Assembly (NCBI RefSeq): GCF_027257875.1
Contig: NZ_JAPVQY010000046.1
Location: forward strand, 1 to 64,000
Direction of reading: 5' to 3'
DNA from: Burkholderia sp. IMCC1007
Lineage (GTDB): Bacteria > Pseudomonadota > Gammaproteobacteria > Burkholderiales > Burkholderiaceae
DNA: 64,000 bases
Shown: positions 56,741 through 64,000 of the stretch, piece by piece
How the letters are laid out: the number at the start of each line of letters is the position of its first letter
Position numbering within the stretch: position 1 is the first letter of the stretch
Notes under the pieces: generated by a model
The model's input: only the letters and a program-made list of their open reading frames with translations
What the model was told of the DNA's origin: nothing
Databases searched by the model: none
Program-made: the position numbers and the translations under genes

Positions 56741-57007
56741 GGCGAATCCTTCGATGACATGCGCGAAAGCGCTTTGTAAAGGCCGACACATCGACTCTAT
56801 CGAAGCGGCGCCGCGCCGAAAAATGAATAATCGAGATCAAAACGATCGCTGCGCGAGAAGCAGTTTCGACAGCATGCTGGAGAAGCCCGTACGCACCGCG
56901 GGCGCGGGCCTTGCGCGCGCTGCAGCGCCCCGGGTTTGGTGGCACACTAGGCCGCCCCTCTTTCATCCGCGGCGCGCCTCGCGCGCCCGTTCGCCAGGAG
57001 TTCAAAC

Positions 57008-57700
57008 GTGACAGCCCAATGGATCGACATCCCGACCGGTAACGACAGCTTCGGCGGCTATCTCGCGCTGCCCAAGCGCGGCAAAGGCCCCGCCGTCATC
57101 ATCATCCAGGAGATCTTCGGCGTGAACTCGCACATCCGCGCGGTCGCGGATCAGTACGCGGCCGACGGCTTCGTCGCGCTCGCGCCGGACGTGTTCTGGC
57201 GCACGCAGCCGCGCGTCGAGCTGACCTATGAAGGCGCCGATCGCGACAAAGGCATCGAGCTGATGAAGAAGACCGACATCGGCCTCGCGGTCGCGGACAT
57301 CGGCGCGGCCGCCGACGCGCTGCGCGTACGCCCCGAAGTCGACGGCAAGATCGCCGCGATCGGCTATTGCTTCGGCGGCCAGCTCGCGTATCGCGCGGCA
57401 GCGGCGGGCAAGGTCGATGCGGCGGTCGCCTATTACGGCGGCGGCATCCAGAACGCGCTGGACCTCGCCGGCAAGGTCACGCAGCCGATCCTGTTCCACT
57501 ACGCGGAAAACGATCACGGGATCCCGCTCGACGCCGTCGAGCAGGTGAAGCGCGCATTCGCGGGCCGCGACAACGCATCGTTCCACGTGTACCCGGGCGC
57601 CGAGCACGGCTTCAACTGCACGGATCGCGCGTCGTACCATCAGCGCGCATCGGCGCTCGCGCACGGCCGCACGCTGACATTCCTCGCCGAGCACCTGTAA
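57008..57700 (+). CDS. Dienelactone hydrolase family protein
   Basis: 230 aa alpha/beta hydrolase. The nucleophile is Cys in GYCFGG (near residue 121), and the family triad is completed by an Asp in AENDHG and His in EHGFNC. The GTG start follows GGAG. Opens dienelactone rings in chlorocatechol-type pathways, but many members have other substrates; no such pathway genes lie nearby. Confidence 0.92.
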   Translation: MTAQWIDIPTGNDSFGGYLALPKRGKGPAVIIIQEIFGVNSHIRAVADQYAADGFVALAPDVFWRTQPRVELTYEGADRDKGIELMKKTDIGLAVADIGAAADALRVRPEVDGKIAAIGYCFGGQLAYRAAAAGKVDAAVAYYGGGIQNALDLAGKVTQPILFHYAENDHGIPLDAVEQVKRAFAGRDNASFHVYPGAEHGFNCTDRASYHQRASALAHGRTLTFLAEHL

Positions 57701-57788
57701 CCACCGGAATGGCCGGCCGCGGGGCCGGCGCGCCGGGCCCCGCGCTATTCTCCTCTCATCGCCACGAGTCACAACGGGGGTGACAGCG

Positions 57789-59270
57789 ATGCACTCGGAC
57801 TATCTCGCGCATGACGCGATCGGCCTCGCCGCGCTCGTGCGCGACCGCAAGGCGAGCCCGCGCGAATTGCTCGACGCCGCGATCGGGCAGGCGGAAGCGG
57901 TCAACGGCGCGGTCAACGCGGTCGTGCTGCAGGACTACGACGCCGCGCGCAAGCGCGCGGCGCCGGCCGTCGTCGATGCCCGCGCCAACGCACCGTTCGC
58001 CGGCGTCCCGTATCTCGTGAAGGATCTCGGCGCGGCGGTCGGCGGGCTGCCGCTGTCGATGGGCAGCCGGCACTACCGCTACTTCGTGCCCGCCGACGAT
58101 TCGCCGGTGATCGCGCGAAGCCGCGCGGCGGGGCTCAACGTGTTCGGCAAGACCAACACGTCCGAGATCGGCCAGATGCCGTACACCGAACCGCAGCTGT
58201 TCGGCGCGTGCCGCAACCCGTGGGACCTCGATCACACGCCGGGCGGTTCGAGCGGCGGCGCGGCGGCCGCCGTCGCGGCCGGCATCGTGCCGATCGCGCA
58301 TGCATCCGACGGCGGCGGCTCGATCCGGATTCCGGCGTCGTGCTGCGGGCTGTTCGGCCTGAAGCCGAGCCGCAACCCGCTGCTGGTCGACCTGCCGTCG
58401 AACGGCGAGCTGGTCGTCCAGCACGCGGTCTCGCGCAGCGTGCGCGACAGCGCGCTGCTGCTCGACGTGACGACCGGCCGGACGCTGCCGCCCGGCGCAC
58501 CCGGCACCTACCTCGGCGCGCTCGACACGCCGCCGGGCCCGCTGCGGATCGGCCTCGTCGTCGATCCGATGCTCGCGCCCGCGCTCGCCGACGATACGCT
58601 CGCCGCGCTGAACGATGCGGCCGCGCTCGTCGAATCGCTCGGCCATCACGTCGAACCGGCGACGCTGCACGTCGACTATGCGCGCGCGGCCGAAACCTTC
58701 CTCACGCTGTGGGCGACCATCGCCGAGGAGATGGTGCTCGGCGCGCGCGCACTGACCGGGCGCACCCCGAAGCGCGGCGAGTTCGAGCCCGCGACGTGGG
58801 CGATGGCCGTCGTCGGCCGGCGCGTCGCGCGTGCGCGCCTGCCGGACGTGCTCGAATGGCAGCGCCAGCTCACCGTGCAGGTGGCCGGCCTCGTGTCGCG
58901 CTACGACGCGATTCTGTGCGCGACGCTCGCGGGCCCGCCGGTCAAGATCGGCGAGCTGCAGCCGACGCCGTTCGAAGCCGCGCAGATGAAGCTGCTCGGT
59001 GCGCTGCCGGTGAAGCCGCTGCTGCAGGAAATGCTGTCGAAGGCGTCGGAGAAGGCGTTCGCATGGGCCGGCTGCACCGAGGTGTTCAACCTGACCGGGC
59101 AGCCCGCGATGTCGGTGCCGCTCTACTGGAACGCGCGCGGACTGCCGATCGGCGTGCAGTTCGTCGCGCGCCATGCCGACGATGCGCTGCTGCTCAAGCT
59201 CGCGCGGCAGCTCGAACAGGCGCGGCCGTGGTTCGACCGGCGCCCGCCGCTGATGCAGGCGCAGCGCTGA
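57789..59270 (+). CDS. Amidase (amidase-signature family)
   Basis: 493 aa. Ser-cisSer-Lys triad: Lys in YLVKDLG, serines in [16 protein letters not shown] and [24 protein letters not shown] 57789 has GGGGG at 9 nt; GTG 57780 is an alternative three codons longer. Cleaves carboxamides; the substrate is unknown. A glutamyl-tRNA amidotransferase role is unlikely without gatB/C nearby. Confidence 0.93.
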   Translation: MHSDYLAHDAIGLAALVRDRKASPRELLDAAIGQAEAVNGAVNAVVLQDYDAARKRAAPAVVDARANAPFAGVPYLVKDLGAAVGGLPLSMGSRHYRYFVPADDSPVIARSRAAGLNVFGKTNTSEIGQMPYTEPQLFGACRNPWDLDHTPGGSSGGAAAAVAAGIVPIAHASDGGGSIRIPASCCGLFGLKPSRNPLLVDLPSNGELVVQHAVSRSVRDSALLLDVTTGRTLPPGAPGTYLGALDTPPGPLRIGLVVDPMLAPALADDTLAALNDAAALVESLGHHVEPATLHVDYARAAETFLTLWATIAEEMVLGARALTGRTPKRGEFEPATWAMAVVGRRVARARLPDVLEWQRQLTVQVAGLVSRYDAILCATLAGPPVKIGELQPTPFEAAQMKLLGALPVKPLLQEMLSKASEKAFAWAGCTEVFNLTGQPAMSVPLYWNARGLPIGVQFVARHADDALLLKLARQLEQARPWFDRRPPLMQAQR

Positions 59271-59300
59271 GCTGAGCTGAGCCGCGCCGAGGCGATAAAA

Positions 59301-59329
59301 AAGCCCCGCCGGCGGAACCGGCGGGGCTT
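59301..59329. terminator. Bidirectional terminator
   Basis: AAGCCCCGCCGG-N5-CCGGCGGGGCTT between the converging amidase and metF genes, with A and T runs on both sides. Confidence 0.92.
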
Positions 59330-59354
59330 TTCGCATGCGAACGTCGCGCGGCGC

Positions 59355-60185
59355 TTAACCGGCGAGCCGTTCGCAGATCGTGCGCGTCGCGGCTGCAGCG
59401 TTCAGCGTGTAGAAGTGCAGCCCCGGCACGCCCGCGTCGATCAGACGGCGGCACAGATCGGTGACGACGTCCGCGCCGAACGCACGGATCGCGTCGCGAT
59501 CGTCGCCGAAGCTCTCGAGCCGGCGCGCAACCCAGCGCGGCACTTCCGCGCCGCACATTTCCGAGAAGCGCATCAGCTGCGAGAAGTTCGTGATCGGCAT
59601 GATGCCCGGCACGATCGGCACGTCCACGCCCAGCTTGCGCGCATCGTCGACGAAGCGGAAATACGCGTCGGCGTTGAAGAAGTACTGCGTGATCGCGGAA
59701 TTCGCGCCGGCTTTCACCTTGCGCGCGAAATTCTCGAGATCGGCCTTCGGCGAGCGCGATTGCGGGTGGTACTCCGGATAGCCCGCGACTTCGATGTGGA
59801 ACCAGTCGCCATGCTCGGCGCGGATGAAGCTGACGAGCTCGGACGCATAACGCAGCTCGCCGACCGCGCCCATCCCCGACGGCAGGTCGCCGCGCAGCGC
59901 GACGATATGCCGGATGCCGTGCGAGCGGTACTGGTCGAGGATCGCGCGCAGGTTGTCGCGCGACGAGCCGATGCACGACAGGTGAGGTGCGGCCTCGAGG
60001 CCGTCCTTCTGCATGTCGAGCACGGTATCGAGCGTGCCCTGCTGCGTCGAGCCGCCGGCGCCGAACGTCACGGAGACGAATTTCGGGTTCAGCGGCATCA
60101 GTTGCGCGCGCGTCGCGCGCAGCTTCTCGACGCCCTCCGCCGTTTTCGGCGGGAAGAATTCAAACGAGAGTTCGATCGGTTTCAT
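59355..60185 (-). CDS. metF: 5,10-methylenetetrahydrofolate reductase
   Basis: 276 aa FAD TIM-barrel enzyme that makes 5-methyl-THF, the methyl donor for methionine synthesis. Seen are ELSFEFFPPKTAEG, VSVTFGAGGS, HLSCIGSSRDNLRAIL and VALRGDLP, all family signatures. Third gene of the operon led by ahcY, which joins methyl recycling and methyl supply. Confidence 0.96.
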   Translation of the reverse strand: MKPIELSFEFFPPKTAEGVEKLRATRAQLMPLNPKFVSVTFGAGGSTQQGTLDTVLDMQKDGLEAAPHLSCIGSSRDNLRAILDQYRSHGIRHIVALRGDLPSGMGAVGELRYASELVSFIRAEHGDWFHIEVAGYPEYHPQSRSPKADLENFARKVKAGANSAITQYFFNADAYFRFVDDARKLGVDVPIVPGIMPITNFSQLMRFSEMCGAEVPRWVARRLESFGDDRDAIRAFGADVVTDLCRRLIDAGVPGLHFYTLNAAAATRTICERLAG

Positions 60186-60209
60186 GATTCGGAAGAGAGG
60201 CCCGCGCCG

Positions 60210-60563
60210 TCAGCCGAAGTCGCGCTGCCCGAAGATCAGCGCGGACAGCAGCCACGACACGATGCTGTACAGGATCGAACCGAAGAATGCGGACCAGAAA
60301 CCCGACACCTCGAAGCCCTTCAGCAGCGACGACGCGAACCAGAAGCACAACGCGTTCACGACGAGGATGAACACCCCGAGCGTGACGATCGTGACGGGCA
60401 GCGTCAGCAGGATCAGCACCGGACGAATCACCGTGTTGATCAGGCCAAGCACGACCGCGACGATCAGCGCGGTGCCGAAGCTCTTGATGTGGATCGACGG
60501 CACGAGGTACGTGATGATCAGCAGCGCGAGGGCGTTGATGACCCAGGTGAGGATGACGCTCAT
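60210..60563 (-). CDS. Phage-holin-like (PF04020-type) membrane protein
   Basis: 117 aa with four hydrophobic segments. Opens with ILTWVINALALLIITYLVPSIHIKSFGTALIVAVVLGLINTVIRP, the mark of the holin_4_2 superfamily. It is chromosomal, conserved between ahcY and metF in Burkholderia as I recall, and not part of a prophage. Function unknown. Confidence 0.9.
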   Translation of the reverse strand: MSVILTWVINALALLIITYLVPSIHIKSFGTALIVAVVLGLINTVIRPVLILLTLPVTIVTLGVFILVVNALCFWFASSLLKGFEVSGFWSAFFGSILYSIVSWLLSALIFGQRDFG

Positions 60564-60664
60564 GGAGGGCTCCGGTTCGGTGGTCGATCTGTACGGTCAG
60601 GCAGCGCCGCCGGCCGTCGCATGCGCCCGAAGCGGTGCAGGCGACGCCCGACAGCGGCGGCGCA

Positions 60665-62086
<1,422 letters not shown>

Positions 62087-62119
62087 GCCCTCCTTTCTAA
62101 AAAGTTTCTAGATTGGTGA

Positions 62120-62229
62120 CGTGAGCGCCGTTCAGGAAGCGGGGCCGGCGCGAAAAAATCGCCGCACGGCTGCTTGGTGAAGCTCTCCGAGCCTGGCGGA
62201 CGCAGAAGGTCCGTCGCAACGCTCCTCGG
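62120..62229 (-). ncRNA. SAH riboswitch
   Basis: On the minus strand the leader reads CCGAGGAGCGTTGCGACGGA, then TCCGCCAGGCTCGG, and finally GAACGGCGCTCACG. These are the conserved core of the SAH aptamer: P1 CCGAG/CTCGG, and GAGCG with CGCTC forming the pseudoknot. It ends about 34 bp before the ahcY start and has a GGAGG site behind it. Binding of SAH turns ahcY on. Confidence 0.93.
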
Positions 62230-62241
62230 AAAACGGGAGGG

Positions 62242-62247
62242 ATTGTA
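62242..62247 (-). promoter_or_regulatory. ahcY -10 box
   Basis: TACAAT on the minus strand, 12 bp upstream of the riboswitch aptamer; -35 weak. Confidence 0.5.
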
Positions 62248-62310
62248 GCAAATCGGCGCGAGAATTGCGCGGCACGCGCGGCGCGCTCGCGCGTGGGCAT
62301 GATGAAAGGG

Positions 62311-63045
62311 TCAGGTTTCCGCGCCGACCCACGCCTGTTCGCGCAAGCGCGCGCGCAGCCGCGCGACGGCCTGGCTGTGCAGCTGGCACACGCGCGACTC
62401 GCTGACTTCGAGCACCGCGCCGATCTCGCGCAGGTTCAGCCCGCGCTCGTAATACAGCGACATCAGCAGCTTCTCGCGCTCGGGCAGCCGCTCGATCGCG
62501 TCGACGAGCGCGTCGCGCAGATGGTCGTCGAGCAGCGCCGACAGCGGATCGGCGTGATCGACGCGATAGCGGTCGAGGAACGGCTCGTCGTCGGCCGCGC
62601 GGTCGAAATCCTCGTAGTAGATGAGCTGGCTGCCGTGCAGGTCCTGCAGCATCTCCTGGTATTCGTCGAGCGGCATCTTCAGGTGCTGCGCGATCTCGGC
62701 CTCGCTCGCCGAGCGGCCGAGCTGCTGCTCGACCTGGTGCACCGCCTGCTCGACCTCGCGCGACGTCTTGCGCAGGCTGCGCGGCAGCCAGTCGTTGCTG
62801 CGCAGCTCGTCGAGCATCGCGCCGCGGATGCGCTGCGTCGCATAGGTCTCGAACTGCGCGCCCTGATCTTCCTTGTAGCGGCTGGCCGCATCCATCAGGC
62901 CGATCATGCCGGCCTGGATCAGGTCGTCAAGGTCGACGCTCGCCGGCATCTTCGCGACGAGCTGCAGCCCCAGGCGCCGCACGAGCGGCGCGTATTGCGC
63001 GAGCACGTCGGCCTGGGTCATCTTTCCTTGAGCGTTGTACATCAT
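62311..63045 (-). CDS. fliA: Flagellar sigma-28 factor
   Basis: 244 aa. Region 2 (VDLDDLIQAGMIGLMDAASRYKED, FETYATQRIRGAMLDELRSNDWLPRS), region 3, and region 4 with its HTH (LREIGAVLEVSESRVCQLHSQAVARL). Directs late flagellar and chemotaxis promoters. 15 bp after flhG, same operon. Confidence 0.97.
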   Translation of the reverse strand: MMYNAQGKMTQADVLAQYAPLVRRLGLQLVAKMPASVDLDDLIQAGMIGLMDAASRYKEDQGAQFETYATQRIRGAMLDELRSNDWLPRSLRKTSREVEQAVHQVEQQLGRSASEAEIAQHLKMPLDEYQEMLQDLHGSQLIYYEDFDRAADDEPFLDRYRVDHADPLSALLDDHLRDALVDAIERLPEREKLLMSLYYERGLNLREIGAVLEVSESRVCQLHSQAVARLRARLREQAWVGAET

Positions 63046-63060
63046 GGCTCTCTCCTTCGC

Positions 63061-63879
63061 TCACGCGGCGTGGGCCGCACCCGCCTCGTACGACGGCTTG
63101 CCGCCCGCATGCACGGCGCGGCCCGCCCCCGAACCCGGGCGCATCGGCCAGTACAGCAAGTCGGCGGCAATCTGCCGGTAGTCGCGCGCGGCGGCCGACG
63201 ACGGGAACGCGTCGACCGCGGTATGCGTCAGTTCGCGCGCCCGCTCGACGAGCGGGTCGGCGCTCACGCAGCCGGCGTCGGCGATCGACACCGTCAGGTA
63301 ACGGCTCGCGACGCCTGCCAGGTTGTCGAAGGCGGTTTTCGCGTCCGTGTGGCTGCCGACGTGGTTGGTCAGCACGCGGAACTGCGCGAGCGCGTGCGCG
63401 AAGTGCAGGCGCTTCATGCACGCGTACGCCTCGGTGATCGCCTGCGCGGCGACCCGCGTGACGATCAGCACGTCGTGCGCCTCGCGCGCGAGCGCCGACA
63501 GTGCGCCGTCGGCGCCGAGCCGCGCATCGATCAGCACGATGTCGGCCTGCCCGTCGATGAAGTCGCTGAGTTGCGCGTCGCCGTAGCCTTCGCGCGCGAG
63601 CCGGCCGGCCGCGCACAGGCCGAAGCCGGCGGCCACCCGCGTGCGCTCGCCGTCGCGCAGCCAAGGCCCCGCGAGCGTCGCGGCGGCCGAACGCGCGTCC
63701 GCGTGTTCGTCGACGACGAGCACGTCCTTGCCGAGTGCGGCCAGCGCCGCCGCGAGGTTCACGACGGTGGCGGTGCAGCCGACGCCCGTCGGCCCGCCCG
63801 TCACCGCGACGATGCGCGATGCGCGCCCGGCCAGCAGGCGGCGCAGCCCTTCGGCCTGGTCGATGATCCGTTTATCCAA
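63061..63879 (-). CDS. flhG: MinD-like flagellar number regulator FlhG/FleN
   Basis: 272 aa. Starts at TTG 63879, overlapping the flhF end. Deviant Walker A is altered: TGGPTGVGCTAT has Thr and Cys in place of the two lysines of KGGxGKT (residues 27 and 35). DIVLIDARLG and the C-terminal basic helix are MinD-like. FlhG limits flagellum number by acting on FlhF. Loss of both lysines suggests weak or no ATPase. Confidence 0.9.
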   Translation of the reverse strand: MDKRIIDQAEGLRRLLAGRASRIVAVTGGPTGVGCTATVVNLAAALAALGKDVLVVDEHADARSAAATLAGPWLRDGERTRVAAGFGLCAAGRLAREGYGDAQLSDFIDGQADIVLIDARLGADGALSALAREAHDVLIVTRVAAQAITEAYACMKRLHFAHALAQFRVLTNHVGSHTDAKTAFDNLAGVASRYLTVSIADAGCVSADPLVERARELTHTAVDAFPSSAAARDYRQIAADLLYWPMRPGSGAGRAVHAGGKPSYEAGAAHAA

Positions 63880-64000
63880 ATCGCACCTCGTGCAGCTCGG
63901 CGGTGGAACGTGCGGTCAGTGCGGAAAGCAGCGTCGGCATGTCCTCGTCTTGCGGCACGAAGGGCGAGCCGTCGCGCGGCACACAGAACGCGCTCTTCAG
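63872..64000 (-). CDS. flhF: Signal-recognition GTPase FlhF, C-terminal end only
   Basis: The last 42 codons, running off the window. C-terminal tail with PFVPQDEDMPTLLSALTARS; identified by order (flhF-flhG-fliA) and an 8-bp overlap with flhG. FlhF places the polar flagellum. Confidence 0.8.
   Translation of the reverse strand: MKSAFCVPRDGSPFVPQDEDMPTLLSALTARSTAELHEVRFG

Overview
The window is high-GC betaproteobacterial chromosome and reads as chromosome 1 of a Burkholderia, most likely from the Burkholderia cepacia complex. The evidence is the gene order flhF-flhG-fliA, the ahcY-(holin-like)-metF operon behind an SAH riboswitch, paired Burkholderia-type surface lipoproteins, an H-NS protein of the short Burkholderia kind, and a BcpAIOB-type contact-dependent inhibition (CDI) locus. 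Species and strain cannot be fixed from the sequence alone.

Layout. 0.2-22.2 kb is core-like: argC, two paralogous lipoproteins with an OmpW-like porin, a LysR/MFS divergent pair, a LysE exporter, a 3-hydroxyisobutyrate-dehydrogenase-like enzyme, a Mut7-C RNase-like protein, a four-gene MacA/MacB-like ABC efflux operon, a carotenoid oxygenase, a DUF2239 protein, a GST/LysR divergent pair, and the glucarate genes gudP-gudD. 22.2-29.9 kb holds a likely sigma-54 promoter with two upstream palindromes, followed by a six-gene operon (GT2, Gfo/Idh/MocA oxidoreductase, methyltransferase, GtrA flippase, GT4, polytopic GT-C-like protein) that looks like a polyprenol-linked glycan decoration system. 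29.9-43.1 kb is a mosaic, decaying genomic island of lower GC that ends at the 3' end of a tRNA-Ala(CGC). It carries an integrase stub, an Xre/MbcA-like plus TniQ-like HTH protein, a truncated and frameshifted CDI locus whose toxin tip is a RES domain, an orphan TRAFAC-type GTPase, a serine-recombinase stub, an XRE-ImmA/IrrE module and a beheaded type ISP-like restriction enzyme. 43.1-64 kb is core again: cytochrome c, dolP-diaA-yraN/rsmI, rlpA, a metallo-hydrolase with a DEDD exonuclease, an Lrp regulator, a CDF transporter, H-NS, a HugZ-like protein, MFS, LivK-type binding protein, nitronate monooxygenase, dienelactone hydrolase, amidase, metF, ahcY, and flagellar fliA-flhG-flhF (flhF runs off the end).

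The most notable material is in the variable stretch. The CDI transporter gene bcpB is split by an exact 38-bp tandem duplication whose removal would restore one long reading frame, so it could be a reversible switch. bcpA has lost its whole N-terminus at a junction that also removed the partner gene upstream of the GTPase. The BcpA toxin tip has the R..E..S signature of RES NAD-consuming toxins and is followed by a small unrelated immunity gene. A perfect-consensus sigma-70 promoter (TTGACA-17-TATAAT) sits in an apparently gene-poor part of the island and points at a factor-independent terminator about 450 bp away.
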